Positions 36,723 through 45,926 of a stretch of 64,000 nucleotides of DNA are shown one piece after another. The translations under genes and the position numbers were made by a program. A model generated the notes under the pieces. That model did not search any database. It saw only the letters and a program-made list of their open reading frames with translations, and was not told where the DNA came from. Position 1 is the stretch's first letter. Each line of letters opens with the position of its first letter. Source of the stretch: Massilia sp. 9I (lineage in GTDB: Bacteria > Pseudomonadota > Gammaproteobacteria > Burkholderiales > Burkholderiaceae_D); contig NZ_LR733275.1 in assembly GCF_902506415.1 (NCBI RefSeq), forward strand, positions 383,651 through 447,650, read 5' to 3'.

Positions 36723-37154
36723 ATGGCCTTTAACAGCAGCCTGCGCAGCGGACGCAAACGGGCATTCAAGTCCGAGATCAACGTCGTGCCCTACATCGAC
36801 GTGATGCTGGTGCTGCTCATCATCTTCATGGCGGTGCCGGCCAACGAGGCGCCGAGCGTGGTCAACCTGCCGAGCGCCGAGAAATCGGCGCTGCCGCCGG
36901 ACACCTATATCCGCCTTTCCGTGCAGCCGGAGAACCGCCTGTCGATCGGCGTCGGCGGCAAGCAGAAAGTCGCCATGGAAGACGTGGCCGACCGCACCGC
37001 CCTGATGGCGCGCCTGCGCGCCCTGCACGAAGAAAATCCGGACTACCCGGTCTTGATTGAAGGCGACCGCGACAGCAAATACGAGGATGTCATCACCCTG
37101 ATCTCCGACGCCAAGAAGATGGGCATCAACCGGGTGGGACTCGCCACCAAGTGA
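36723..37154 (+). CDS. tolR: Tol-Pal system protein TolR
   Basis: 143 residues. One N-terminal membrane segment with the protonatable Asp in INVVPYIDVMLVLLIIFMA, then a periplasmic peptidoglycan-binding domain ending VLIEGDRDSKYEDVITLISDAKKMGINRVGLATK. GAGGAGG precedes the ATG. It forms the channel with TolQ. Confidence 0.97.
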   Translation: MAFNSSLRSGRKRAFKSEINVVPYIDVMLVLLIIFMAVPANEAPSVVNLPSAEKSALPPDTYIRLSVQPENRLSIGVGGKQKVAMEDVADRTALMARLRALHEENPDYPVLIEGDRDSKYEDVITLISDAKKMGINRVGLATK

Positions 37155-37155
37155 T

Positions 37156-38088
37156 ATGTCTGCAATGAAGCCTGCCACCGCCGGCACGCCCTACACCGTG
37201 CCGCCCGAACCGAGCCGCCTGCCCGCCTTCATGCTGGCAGTGGTGGTGCACGCCCTGCTGCTGGGCTTCCTGTGGTTCGGCATCAGCTGGCAGAACACGG
37301 AACCGGTCGCCGTGCAGGCCGAAGTCTGGGACATGTCGGTCCAGAGCGCCGCCGCGCCGGAACGGCCTTCGCCACCGCCGCAACCCGAGCCGGAACCCGA
37401 ACCCGCCCCGCCGCCGCGCCCGGTCGAACCGCCGCCGGTGGAACGCCCTGCACCGACGCCGCCGGACATCAACCTGGCGCGCGAGAAGGAACGCAAGGAA
37501 CAGGAAAAGCGCGAGCTGGCCGAGAAGAAGGAGCGCGAGCTCGAGCAAAAGCGTAAGGAAGAAGAGCGCAAGGAACTCGCCGAAAAGAAAAAGAAGGAAG
37601 AAGCCGACAAGAAAGAGCTCGCGAAGAAGGAAGCTGACGAGAAGAAGAAAGCCGAGAAGCTCGCCGCCGACAAAGCAGCGAAGGAAAAGGCCGCCAAGGA
37701 AAAAGCCGAAGCCGCCAAGCTGGACAAGCTGGCCAAGGACGAACTCAAGCGCATCGCGGGCGCGATGGGCACCACCGGCACCGCCGAAAAATCGACCGGC
37801 CCGCGTTCCGACGACGGCTACGTCGCCGCGCTCACCGCCGCGATCAAGAGCGCCACCTCGTATGGCGGCAGCACCACCATGGCGGGCAATCCGCGCGCCG
37901 TGTTCAAGGTCGAGCAGCTGCCGACCGGCGAAGTGATGTCCGTGCGCCTGGTGAAAAGCAGCGGTGTGCCTGAGTTCGACCGGGCAGTGGAAAATGGCAT
38001 TCGCAAGGCCTCACCGCTGCCGAAGCGCAAGGATGGCACCGTCGCGCGCACCGCCGACATTGGTTTCTCCATGAAGGACTACGACTGA
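37156..38088 (+). CDS. tolA: Tol-Pal system protein TolA
   Basis: 310 residues. A single membrane helix (about 23-43, containing SxxH-like VVVHALLLGF), a Pro/Glu-rich spacer, a long Lys/Glu/Ala helix (about 112-195) and a C-terminal domain with SYGGSTTMAGNPRAVFKVEQLPTGEVMSVRLVKSSG that contacts TolB and Pal. It bridges the periplasm. It begins one base after tolR stops, indicating translational coupling. Confidence 0.96.
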   Translation: MSAMKPATAGTPYTVPPEPSRLPAFMLAVVVHALLLGFLWFGISWQNTEPVAVQAEVWDMSVQSAAAPERPSPPPQPEPEPEPAPPPRPVEPPPVERPAPTPPDINLAREKERKEQEKRELAEKKERELEQKRKEEERKELAEKKKKEEADKKELAKKEADEKKKAEKLAADKAAKEKAAKEKAEAAKLDKLAKDELKRIAGAMGTTGTAEKSTGPRSDDGYVAALTAAIKSATSYGGSTTMAGNPRAVFKVEQLPTGEVMSVRLVKSSGVPEFDRAVENGIRKASPLPKRKDGTVARTADIGFSMKDYD

Positions 38089-38111
38089 TCCGTACGAGCT
38101 AACCCAAGACT

Positions 38112-39377
38112 ATGAAAAAACTCCATTTCCTGTTGTTCAGCGCCACCCTCGTCATGGGCACGGCCACCCAGGCCCAGATCAAGGTCGAGATCGCCGGTGT
38201 CGGCAGCAACCAGATCCCGGTCGCGGTCGCGGCCTTCGCCGACGAATCGCTGGCCGCCGACGACGTCTCGGACATCATCCGCGCCGACCTCGAGCGCAGC
38301 GGCGTGTTCAAGGTGATCGACGCCGGCCAGACCATCAGCGACAGCGCCAGCGTCGACCTGGCCGCCTTCAAGGCCAAGGGCGCCGACGCGCTCGTGGTGG
38401 GCAGCGTGACGCGCGGCCCGGACGGCCGCTTCGCGATCCGCTACAAGCTGCACGACACCGTCAAGGGCGCGCAGCTGTCGCAGCTGGGCGGCGAAGTGCA
38501 GCCGAAGTACGTGCGCCTGCAGGCCCACCGCATCGCCGACGACGTCTATGAAAAGCTGACCGGTGTGCGCGGCATCTTCTCGACCCGCATCGCCTACGTC
38601 AAGGAAGACCGCGCCAGCCGCAACTACACCCTGGCCGTGGCCGACGCCGACGGCGAGAACGAAGTCGTCGCCGCGCGCGGCCGCGAGCCGATTATCTCGC
38701 CGGCCTGGGCGCCGGACGGCACCCGCGTCGCCTACGTCTCGATGGAAGACCGCAAGCCCGTGGTCTACCTGCAGGACCTGATGACCGGCCGCCGCAACGT
38801 GATCTCCAACGTCAAGGGCAACAACTCGGCGCCGTCGTGGTCGCCGGACGGCCGCACCCTGGCCGTGGCCCTGTCGAAGGACGGCAATACCGAAATCTAT
38901 ACCGTGAACTCGGACGGCACCGGCCACCGCCGCCTGACCAACAGCCCGTCGATCGACACCGAACCGCAGTTCTCGGCCGACGGCCAGACCATTTATTTCA
39001 CCAGCGACCGCAGCGGCGGTCCGCAGATCTACAAAATGAGCGCAGCGGGTGGCAATGCGACCCGTGTGACCTTCAACGGCAATTACAATATCAGCCCGCG
39101 CGTGTCTTCCGACGGCAAGACACTGGCCTGGATTTCCCAGCGTGGCGGCAATTTCTCCTTATACGCGATGGACCTGGCCAGCGGCCAGGAGCTGCGCCTG
39201 GCCGACGGGGCCACCGAACCGAGTTTTTCGCCTAACGGCAAGTACATCATGTATGCGACCAAGGGCGGCGGGCGTGTCTCGCTGGCCGTGGTCTCGGTGG
39301 ATGGACGGGTGAAGCAGCGCTTGACCACCAACGCGGGAAACATTCGGGAGCCCAGCTGGGGTCCCTTCATGAAGTAA
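38112..39377 (+). CDS. tolB: Tol-Pal system beta-propeller protein TolB
   Basis: 421 residues with a signal peptide (cut after TQA, about 22) and N-terminal domain with FADESLAADDVSDIIRADLERSGVF. The six-bladed propeller shows repeated SPDG/SADG blades (APDGTRVAYVS, SPDGRTLAVAL, SADGQTIYFTSDRSGGPQIY). TolB is periplasmic and is recycled between Pal and TolA. Confidence 0.97.
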   Translation: MKKLHFLLFSATLVMGTATQAQIKVEIAGVGSNQIPVAVAAFADESLAADDVSDIIRADLERSGVFKVIDAGQTISDSASVDLAAFKAKGADALVVGSVTRGPDGRFAIRYKLHDTVKGAQLSQLGGEVQPKYVRLQAHRIADDVYEKLTGVRGIFSTRIAYVKEDRASRNYTLAVADADGENEVVAARGREPIISPAWAPDGTRVAYVSMEDRKPVVYLQDLMTGRRNVISNVKGNNSAPSWSPDGRTLAVALSKDGNTEIYTVNSDGTGHRRLTNSPSIDTEPQFSADGQTIYFTSDRSGGPQIYKMSAAGGNATRVTFNGNYNISPRVSSDGKTLAWISQRGGNFSLYAMDLASGQELRLADGATEPSFSPNGKYIMYATKGGGRVSLAVVSVDGRVKQRLTTNAGNIREPSWGPFMK

Positions 39378-39413
39378 AAAGCAGTACATCTTTAATAGAC
39401 AAGGAGAAAAACC

Positions 39414-39938
39414 ATGCGCAACTTCCAGAAATTGGCCCTCATCGCTTCCGCCCTCGTGCTGACCGCCTGCTCGTCGACCAAGCTGCAGGAAACCCCGGTC
39501 GTCGAAAAGACCCCGACCCCGCCGCCGGCACAGGCTGAAGCCAACCCGCGCGACATCCGCCCGGTCGAAACCGGCAGCGTCGATCCGCTGAACGATCCGA
39601 AAGGCGTGCTGGCCAACCGTAGCGTCTACTTCGACTACGACAGCTTCGTCGTGCGCGAAGACGGCAAGCCGGTCGTCGCCAACCACTCGGGCTACCTGAC
39701 CAAGAACACCGGCCGCAAGGTCCTGATCCAGGGTAACACCGACGAACGCGGCGGCACCGAGTACAACCTGGCCCTGGGCCAGAAGCGTGCCGAAGCCGTG
39801 CGCCGTGCAATGGCCGCCCTGGGCGTGTCGGAAAACCAGATGGAAGCCGTGTCGCTGGGCGAAGAAAAGCCGAAGGCAACCGGCAGCGACGAAGCTGCAT
39901 GGGCTGAAAACCGTCGCGCCGACATCGTCTACCAGTAA
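39414..39938 (+). CDS. pal: Peptidoglycan-associated lipoprotein Pal
   Basis: 174 residues. The lipobox LTAC makes Cys19 the anchor. After a Pro/Thr-rich linker the OmpA-like domain has VYFDYDSFVVR, GNTDERGGTEYNLALGQKRAEAVRRAM and ENRRADIVY, the peptidoglycan-binding residues. It connects the outer membrane to the cell wall. AAGGAGAAA precedes the ATG. A terminator follows, separating most transcripts from cpoB. Confidence 0.97.
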   Translation: MRNFQKLALIASALVLTACSSTKLQETPVVEKTPTPPPAQAEANPRDIRPVETGSVDPLNDPKGVLANRSVYFDYDSFVVREDGKPVVANHSGYLTKNTGRKVLIQGNTDERGGTEYNLALGQKRAEAVRRAMAALGVSENQMEAVSLGEEKPKATGSDEAAWAENRRADIVYQ

Positions 39939-39975
39939 TCGTTCCGATAACTGTTTAGATACGGCTGATTGACAG

Positions 39976-40014
39976 CGGGGCGGATGGCAGTGCAGACTGC
40001 ATCCGCCCCGTTTT
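39976..40014 (+). terminator. Rho-independent terminator between pal and cpoB
   Basis: An 11-bp GC stem CGGGGCGGATG/CATCCGCCCCG with an inner GCAGTGCAGACTG-type loop ends in TTTT, 38 bases after pal and just before the cpoB Shine-Dalgarno. It may reduce cpoB expression relative to pal. Confidence 0.85.
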
Positions 40015-40038
40015 ACTCTGCAACCGGAAAGAAATGCC

Positions 40039-40794
40039 ATGATCAAACTGTCCCCGTCCCGTCTTGCCTGCCTGATCCTGGCGGCCTGGATGCCGCTGCA
40101 GGCCCACGCCGGCCTGCTCGACGACGACGAAGCGCGCAAGGCTATCCTCGACCTGCGCGCCAAGGTCGATGCCATTGCCCGCGACCTGAACGCCCGCATC
40201 GAGACCAAGTCGGACAAGACCTCGCAGCTCGACCTGCTGAACCAGCACGAGCAGACCATGCAGGAAATTTCGCGCCTGCGCGGCCAGATCGAAGTGCTGG
40301 CCAACCAGATCGCGCGCGCCCAGGAAAGCCAGAAGCAGCTGTACGCCGACCTCGACGCCCGCATCAAGAAGGTCGAGCCGCAGCAGGAAACCGTCGACGG
40401 CCAGACCGCCTCGGTCCTGCCGGCCGAAAAGACCGCCTACGACAGCGCCACCGCGATGTTCCAGTCGGGCGACTACAAGGGCGCCACCGCGGCCCTGCAG
40501 GACTTCGTGCGCCGCTACCCGGAGTCGGCCTATGCCGCCAATGCGCAGTACTGGCTCGGCAACGCCTGGTTCGCGCAAGGCGACTACAAGAAGGCCATCG
40601 CCGCCCAGGAAGTGCTGACCACGACCTACGCGAGCAGCCCGAAGGTGCCGGACGCGATGCTGAACATCGGCAGCAGCTACGCCCTGCTCAAGGACAGCAA
40701 GAACGCCAAGAAGGCGCTGCAGCAGCTGGTGTCGAAGTACCCGGAGTCGAGCGCCGCCAAGACGGCCAAGGACCGCCTCGCTTCGCTGAAATAA
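40039..40794 (+). CDS. cpoB: Cell division coordinator CpoB (YbgF)
   Basis: 251 residues. Signal peptide to about AHA 24, an N-terminal trimerisation coiled coil (about 30-105, DLRAKVDAIARDLNARIETK), then TPR repeats: YDSATAMFQSGDYKGATAALQDFVRRYPES, AQYWLGNAWFAQGDYKKAI and AMLNIGSSYALLKDSKNAKKAL. CpoB couples peptidoglycan synthesis to Tol-driven constriction. It is the last gene of the cluster, behind an attenuating terminator. Confidence 0.95.
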   Translation: MIKLSPSRLACLILAAWMPLQAHAGLLDDDEARKAILDLRAKVDAIARDLNARIETKSDKTSQLDLLNQHEQTMQEISRLRGQIEVLANQIARAQESQKQLYADLDARIKKVEPQQETVDGQTASVLPAEKTAYDSATAMFQSGDYKGATAALQDFVRRYPESAYAANAQYWLGNAWFAQGDYKKAIAAQEVLTTTYASSPKVPDAMLNIGSSYALLKDSKNAKKALQQLVSKYPESSAAKTAKDRLASLK

Positions 40795-40867
40795 GGATGG
40801 GGACGTGCTGCGATGTCGTACGGCATTTGACAGCGAGCGCGACTCATCCTATAATCTCACTTCTTTC

Positions 40868-40943
40868 GGGTCGTTAGCTCAGTTGGTAGAGCAGCGGACT
40901 TTTAATCCGTTGGTCGCAGGTTCGAGCCCCGCACGGCCTACCA
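40868..40943 (+). tRNA. tRNA-Lys (anticodon TTT)
   Basis: A 76-nt cloverleaf. The acceptor arm GGGTCGT pairs with ACGGCCT (one G-T and one T-G pair) before discriminator A and encoded CCA; D arm GCTCAGTTGGTAGAGC; anticodon loop CTTTTAA in stem GCGGA/TCCGT; T arm GCAGGTTCGAGCCCCGC. Anticodon TTT reads AAA and AAG. It follows cpoB by 73 bases and is closed by its own terminator. Confidence 0.97.
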
Positions 40944-40953
40944 GAATCAGCAG

Positions 40954-40981
40954 AAACGCCAGCCTTCGGGCTGGCGTTTTT
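40954..40981 (+). terminator. Rho-independent terminator after tRNA-Lys
   Basis: AAACGCCAGCC pairs with GGCTGGCGTTT (loop TTCG), ending in TTTTT, eleven bases after the tRNA. The A-run at the 5' side also makes it usable from the other strand for the small secreted protein gene that converges on it. Confidence 0.92.
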
Positions 40982-40999
40982 GTTTCCGCCCTTCCCTCG

Positions 41000-41422
41000 T
41001 CAACGCTGTGCCAGCGTCGCCTTCACCACGATCACCTGCGCCACGCGCGAATCAGGTACATAGCTCATCAGCATGTCGTCGCCGGTATCGCCGCGGTTGA
41101 AGTCCATCGTCACATTGCCGTCGCGCGACACGTAGCGGTCGGGGCTCAGGGCCACCAGGTGCATCGCGGGCTGGCGGTCGATCTGGGCCGTGATGCCGCC
41201 GGCGGCCGCGCCGACCTTCAGGCGCCAGCCGTTCGACAGCGCATACACGCCGCGCACCGCATCGAGGTGTTCCTGGTAGACCCGCATGGTGCGGGCGGGC
41301 GCGGTCACCTGCACGCTCGAGATGGATGAGTCGCCCGTCACAGGGTAGTTCCTGGTTTGGGCAGCGGCATCGGCGACCAACAGCAGCAGGGCCGCAGCGA
41401 TTGCCAGGGATAGGGGGCGCAT
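41000..41422 (-). CDS. Small secreted protein of unknown function
   Basis: 140 residues. Start fixed by GGAGA six bases before the ATG. A signal peptide (RPLSLAIAAALLLLVADAAAQ, cut near Ala20-Gln21) leads to a mature domain of short beta strands (SSVQVTAPARTMRVYQEHLDAVRGVYALSNGWRLKV) ending in YVPDSRVAQVIVVKATLAQR. No cysteine is left after the signal. I do not recognise the family; it resembles the small exported proteins frequent in Oxalobacteraceae. It converges on the tRNA-Lys terminator. Confidence 0.75.
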   Translation of the reverse strand: MRPLSLAIAAALLLLVADAAAQTRNYPVTGDSSISSVQVTAPARTMRVYQEHLDAVRGVYALSNGWRLKVGAAAGGITAQIDRQPAMHLVALSPDRYVSRDGNVTMDFNRGDTGDDMLMSYVPDSRVAQVIVVKATLAQR

Positions 41423-42087
41423 GGTGTTCTCCTTCGTGGACCGATTGGGCTGCCTGAAGCTGTCAGGGCTCATTGCAGTCTAGGGCAGCGCCCGTCACCC
41501 GCAAGGCGCGACCGCCGCACATCACGAAACGGTCTTGATTGATTCACCATTAGATCGCGTCGAAATGATACAAAAATAGCAATATGCATCGGTTTTTTGT
41601 ATCGTTTTCACAAGGCGTAGCACCAGCACCTACCCGTAAGTGTTGGTTTCCCCCTACTCCCTACCGTAATTGCTTGACATTCCTCAAGGACGGCGGGATA
41701 TTGTTGTTTTGCAGCAATTCCTTGAAGTCGTAAGCAATTGTGTGCGCCCTTGAATTCGCCATCCCTGCATGTAAAATAGACAACATCCGTGCAGCTTAAC
41801 GGCAAGGGATTTCACGGACCGGGTTTTTCATTGAACGCTGACTGGCAAAGCATGTCTTACGTCTCTCAACCGCACGCTAGAGAATCGCGCAACAGATCCG
41901 TTGCCGTGCGGTGCGCCAGCGCCTTACCTGCCGGATCCGGTCCGGCTGTTCCGGTCCGGCTTGCCTAAGCCGGCGGGCGCAAGATCGACTCCGCCGGACC
42001 ACGCTGCCATGCATTTTTCGCGCCGCCAGGCGCCATTCACTATCAAACGCCAGTCTCCGGTGGAGACGGCATAAACAAGGAACCGAC
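41423..42087. other. Long intergenic region holding a promoter and a 300-nt leader
   Basis: The first 350 bases are AT-rich relative to the window and no frame looks like a protein. A promoter-like pair lies at 41750-41777 (listed). From about 41784 to 42087 the sequence can fold: CCGCACG (41870-41876) pairs with CGTGCGG (41905-41911), and CCGGTCCGGCT is repeated in tandem near 41938-41962. A 38-codon frame starting MSYVSQPHARES (41852-41968) exists without a clear Shine-Dalgarno; I judge it unlikely to be a gene but cannot rule it out. Confidence 0.45.
41750..41777 (+). promoter_or_regulatory. Possible promoter of the 59-residue protein
   Basis: TTGAAT (41750-41755) and TAAAAT (41772-41777) with a 16-base spacer. 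It would start transcription near 41784 and give a leader of about 300 nt. Confidence 0.4.
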
Positions 42088-42267
42088 ATGAACACCGAGC
42101 ATTCGCATCCGACCATCCACCCAGCGACCATCGACAGCAGCAACCCGGGCATGCCGAAGCGCACCTTTGCCAAGGGCGTCGTTTCGAACAGCCGCCGCCT
42201 GCGTCAGCGGATCGGCGTGGCCGTCGGCCTGTGCCTCGGCATGGCCGCACTCGTGATCGCTTTCTAG
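42088..42267 (+). CDS. Small membrane protein of 59 residues
   Basis: The protein has a polar, His/Pro/Thr-rich N-terminal half (EHSHPTIHPATIDSSNPG), a basic region (KRTFAKGVVSNSRRLRQRIG) and one C-terminal hydrophobic segment (VAVGLCLGMAALVIAF, about 43-59) ending at the last residue: a tail-anchored or single-pass layout with the basic residues inside. AAGGAACCGAC is a plausible Shine-Dalgarno before the ATG. I recognise no family. It converges on the chemoreceptor terminator. Confidence 0.6.
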   Translation: MNTEHSHPTIHPATIDSSNPGMPKRTFAKGVVSNSRRLRQRIGVAVGLCLGMAALVIAF

Positions 42268-42323
42268 TAAGACGCCGTATATCGCCCGCATCCGGCGCCG
42301 GGCGCCGTGTGCAGGCGCGCGCA

Positions 42324-42352
42324 TAAAAAACAGCGGGCGCCTTGCCCGCTGT
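42324..42352 (-). terminator. Rho-independent terminator of the chemoreceptor gene
   Basis: On the minus strand CAGCGGGC pairs with GCCCGCTG (loop AAGGC) and then a TTTTTTAT run follows, 60 bases after the stop codon of the chemoreceptor. Confidence 0.88.
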
Positions 42353-42411
42353 GTCGTTTTAGCGCTGGCGGGCGGCCCTCACACGGCCGCCCTGCCCTCA
42401 GCTGAATCCCG

Positions 42412-44121
42412 TCAGAACTCTTCCCACCCTTCGGTCGCTTCCTCGGCCTTGCGCTTGGCCTTGGCCGCCTTGGGTGCCGGCTTGGCAGCCGCGGCCCTGG
42501 TCTCGATGCGGACCGGCGCTTTCTGCTGACGTGCCGGCGCCGGCGTGCGCACCACGGCCGCGGCAGGCGCCGCCTGCGCGTCGAGCTTGAACATGCCCAC
42601 CGCCTGGGCCAGCGAGGCCGCTTCTTCCTGCATCGACTGGGCCGCCGCCGAGGCCTGCTCGACCAGCGCAGCGTTCTGCTGCGTCACCTGGTCCATCTGC
42701 ACCACGGCGCTGTTGATCTGCTCGATGCCCGCGGTCTGCTCCTGGCTGGCGGCCGTGATCTCGGCCATGATGTCGGTCACGCGGCCAACGCTCTGCACGA
42801 TCTCCGCCATGGTCGCGCCGGCCTGGTCGACCAGCACCGAACCGTGCTGCACGTTCTGGACCGAATCGTCGATCAGGGCCTTGATCTCCTTGGCCGCCGC
42901 TGCGCTGCGCTGCGCCAGGTTACGCACCTCGCCCGCCACCACCGCAAAGCCGCGGCCCTGCTCGCCGGCGCGCGCCGCTTCCACCGCCGCATTCAGCGCC
43001 AGGATATTGGTCTGGAAAGCGATGCCGTCGATCACCGAGATGATGTCGACGATGCGGGTCGCCGAGCTGTTGATGGCGCCCATGGTGCGCACCACCTGAT
43101 CGACCACTTCGCCACCCTTGCCCGCCACCTGCTGGGCCGAGGCCGCCAGCGCATTGGCCTGGCGCGCGTTGTCCGCGTTCTGGCGCACGGTCGAAGTCAG
43201 TTCTTCCATCGAGGACGCGGTCTCTTCCAGCGAGCCGGCCTGCTGCTCGGTGCGGCTCGACAGGTCGAGGTTGCCGGCGGCGATCTGGCCCGAGGCCGTA
43301 GCGATGGTGTCGGTGCCGCCGCGCACGCGCGTGACGATCTGCACCAGCGCCAGGTTCATGTCCTTGAGCGCCTGCAGCAGGCGGCCGGTCTCGTCCTTCG
43401 ACGTCACCTCGATCTGCTGGGTCAGGTCGCCTGCGGCGACTGCGCCGGCGATCTGCATGGCTTGCTCGATCGGACGCACGATTGCGCGCACCAGCATCCA
43501 GCCGACCACGGCCGCCATCAAGAGACCGAAGGCCAGACCGGCCAGGCACACCAGGCGCACGATTGCATACTTCTGCTGCGAATGCTCATATTCCGTTTTC
43601 GCCACCTGCTGCTGCAGCGCAATCAACTGGCCGCCGAGCGCAGCCACGGGCTGGAAGCCGCGCTCCATTGCACCGGAGGCGAGCTGGCCGGCCTGCGCCA
43701 GGTCGCCGGCGCGGATGGCGGCGATCGCCGGCTGCAGTCCCTGCGCCAGGAAGGCCTTGCGGGCCTCGACGAATTTCGCCACCAGCGCAGCTTCTTCCGC
43801 TGTCAGCGAGGTCTGTTCATAGGCCTTCCAGGTGGCCGTCACGGTGGCGATGTTGGCATCGACTTCGGCCATCAGCGCATTGCGCGCGCTCGCATCGTCC
43901 AGGTGCGCGGCCTTGGTGACGAGCAGCTGGTTGGTCGTGATCAGCCGCATGACGGCGCCGAGCTGGCCGAGCGGGACGACGCGGTCGTCGTGCATGCCCT
44001 TGAGCTCGCGGTTGGCGACGCTCAGGTTGTAGATGCCGATCACCGCGCCGGCGACCAGCTCGGCCGCGAGGAGCGCGATAACGAAGATGAGACGGGACTT
44101 GATGCTGAGATTTTTAAACAT
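42412..44121 (-). CDS. Methyl-accepting chemotaxis protein
   Basis: 569 residues. Two membrane helices (about 10-32 and 188-210) bracket a periplasmic four-helix-bundle sensor of 4HB_MCP type. HAMP follows, then the cytoplasmic hairpin with its tip [30 protein letters not shown], methylation helices either side (Q/E-rich, [11 protein letters not shown]), and a Pro/Ala/Lys-rich tail ending in EGWEEF, a match to the xWxxF tether used by CheR and CheB. The ligand is unknown. It is transcribed alone. Confidence 0.97.
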   Translation of the reverse strand: MFKNLSIKSRLIFVIALLAAELVAGAVIGIYNLSVANRELKGMHDDRVVPLGQLGAVMRLITTNQLLVTKAAHLDDASARNALMAEVDANIATVTATWKAYEQTSLTAEEAALVAKFVEARKAFLAQGLQPAIAAIRAGDLAQAGQLASGAMERGFQPVAALGGQLIALQQQVAKTEYEHSQQKYAIVRLVCLAGLAFGLLMAAVVGWMLVRAIVRPIEQAMQIAGAVAAGDLTQQIEVTSKDETGRLLQALKDMNLALVQIVTRVRGGTDTIATASGQIAAGNLDLSSRTEQQAGSLEETASSMEELTSTVRQNADNARQANALAASAQQVAGKGGEVVDQVVRTMGAINSSATRIVDIISVIDGIAFQTNILALNAAVEAARAGEQGRGFAVVAGEVRNLAQRSAAAAKEIKALIDDSVQNVQHGSVLVDQAGATMAEIVQSVGRVTDIMAEITAASQEQTAGIEQINSAVVQMDQVTQQNAALVEQASAAAQSMQEEAASLAQAVGMFKLDAQAAPAAAVVRTPAPARQQKAPVRIETRAAAAKPAPKAAKAKRKAEEATEGWEEF

Positions 44122-44168
44122 GGGAAATCCGATGATTGGAGTGGCAGCAGGACGTCATTTCACATTGA

Positions 44169-44174
44169 ATTATA
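44169..44174 (-). promoter_or_regulatory. -10 box of the chemoreceptor gene
   Basis: TATAAT on the minus strand, 48 bases before the ATG. The -35 at the usual distance is poor, and I do not see the sigma-28 pair TAAAGTTT/GCCGATAA, so flagellar-class control is not supported. Confidence 0.4.
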
Positions 44175-44402
44175 GAAACAATGCATCCATCAACCCAGAA
44201 ACTGAACAGTCAACATCGCCTTTTTTCCGACCTCCGTCGTCCCCTAGCCACACAGGATTGTTAGGGTGTCAGCGCTTGTAGTCGTTGCGACAATGACATG
44301 CACCAGCGTGGTGCTATATGGTGGCTCGGCGGCGATGCTAGTTTGCCTATAAAATGCATGGATTGATTTCCGCAGTGCATTTGCTGCTACGAAAAGGCTC
44401 TA

Positions 44403-45803
44403 ATGAATTTCCCTGTCCTGATCAACCTGGTCCTCGCCCTCCTCGTCTGCGTGCTGCTGTACCGCATGCAGGCCAGGCACGTGTCCTTCACCAAGCGCGT
44501 GTTCACCGGACTCGGCCTCGGCGTGCTGCTCGGCGCCGCACTCCAGACCGTGTATGGCGCGGATTCGCCGATCGTCGCCTCGACCGGCGCCTGGCTCAAC
44601 GTGGTCGGCAGCGGCTACGTGAAGCTGCTGCAGATGATCGTCATTCCCTTGATCATGGTCTCGATCGTGCAGGCCATCCTCAAGCTGCGCAATGCGTCTT
44701 CGCTCGGCACCATCAGCACGCTCACCATCGGCATCCTGATCACCACCACCATCGTGGCCGCCGCGATCGGCATCCTGATGGCCAAGCTGTTCGGCCTGAG
44801 CGCGGTGGGCCTGACGGCTTCCACAGCAGAAGTGGCGCGCGGCGAATACCTGCAGGGCAACCTGGCCGCGGCGAAGGAGATTTCGCTGCCTACCATGCTG
44901 CTGTCCTTCATCCCTGCGAACCCCTTCCTCGACATGACCGGGGCGCGCAAGACCTCGACCATTGCGGTGGTGGTGTTCTCGATCTTCATCGGCATCTCGG
45001 CCACCGGCATCGCCGGCAAGAAGCCGGAAGTGTTCCAGTCCTTCAGCGACTTCGTGCACATAGTCCACGTGATCGTGATGCGCATGGTGACCCTGGTGCT
45101 GCGCCTGACCCCGTTCGGCGTGTTCGCCCTGATGACCAAGATGGTGGCCGGCTCCAGCCTGCAGGACATCCTGAGCCTGGCCAGCTTCGTCGCCGCCTCT
45201 TACTGCGCGCTGGCGCTGATGTTCCTGGTGCACCTGCTGCTGGTCACCGGCAGCGGCCTGAACCCGCTGCGCTACGTCGCCAAGATCTTCCCGGTGCTGG
45301 CCTTCGCCTTCACCTCCCGCACCAGCGCCGGCAGCATCCCGATGAGCGTGGCGACCCAGACCGGCCGCCTCGGCACGCCGGAAGGCATCGCCAACTTCGC
45401 CGCCTCCTTCGGCGCCACCATCGGCCAGAACGGCTGCGCCGGCATCTACCCGGCCATGCTGGCGGTGATGATTGCGCCGACCGTCGGCGTCGATCCGTAC
45501 ACGGCCAGCTTCCTGCTGCCGCTGCTTGCCATCGTCGCCTTCGGCTCGATAGGCGTAGCCGGTGTCGGCGGCGGCGCTACCTTCGCGGCCCTGATCGTGC
45601 TATCGGCGATGGACCTGCCGGTGGCGCTGGCGGGCCTCCTGATTTCGGTCGAACCATTGATCGACATGGGCCGCACGGCACTCAACGTGAGCGGCTCCAT
45701 CATGGCCGGTACCCTTACCAGCCGCACGCTCGGACAGAGCGATTTGCGCGTGTTTAATAGCGACGCGGAAATCAATTTGGATGGTGACGAACAGACCGTG
45801 TAA
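44403..45803 (+). CDS. tcyP: L-cystine uptake carrier TcyP (DAACS family)
   Basis: 466 residues, about eight membrane helices with two re-entrant hairpins. The start MNFPVLINLVLALL and the following GYVKLLQMIVIPLIMVSIVQAILKL match E. coli YdjN/TcyP closely, as do TSRTSAGSIPMSV and ASFGATIGQNGCAGIYPAML in the substrate-binding hairpins. It imports cystine with Na+ or H+. A TATAAA lies at 44348-44353 upstream and AAGG precedes the ATG. No cysteine regulator is adjacent. Confidence 0.92.
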   Translation: MNFPVLINLVLALLVCVLLYRMQARHVSFTKRVFTGLGLGVLLGAALQTVYGADSPIVASTGAWLNVVGSGYVKLLQMIVIPLIMVSIVQAILKLRNASSLGTISTLTIGILITTTIVAAAIGILMAKLFGLSAVGLTASTAEVARGEYLQGNLAAAKEISLPTMLLSFIPANPFLDMTGARKTSTIAVVVFSIFIGISATGIAGKKPEVFQSFSDFVHIVHVIVMRMVTLVLRLTPFGVFALMTKMVAGSSLQDILSLASFVAASYCALALMFLVHLLLVTGSGLNPLRYVAKIFPVLAFAFTSRTSAGSIPMSVATQTGRLGTPEGIANFAASFGATIGQNGCAGIYPAMLAVMIAPTVGVDPYTASFLLPLLAIVAFGSIGVAGVGGGATFAALIVLSAMDLPVALAGLLISVEPLIDMGRTALNVSGSIMAGTLTSRTLGQSDLRVFNSDAEINLDGDEQTV

Positions 45804-45926
45804 ACACCGCTTGTAAGCGGGTTCCGACGCCACGGCGAGCCTCTGTGGAAGGCCCGCAATCGTGCGCTTTGCGCCCGTAGAATCCGTCTATGATGACGTC
45901 ATGTCAATATCAGAGACGGGCTTGTG

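Noticed and set aside
41608-41805. Minus-strand frame of 65 codons with several cysteines
   Set aside because: No Shine-Dalgarno and no convincing start; it overlaps a promoter-like sequence in an AT-rich gap.
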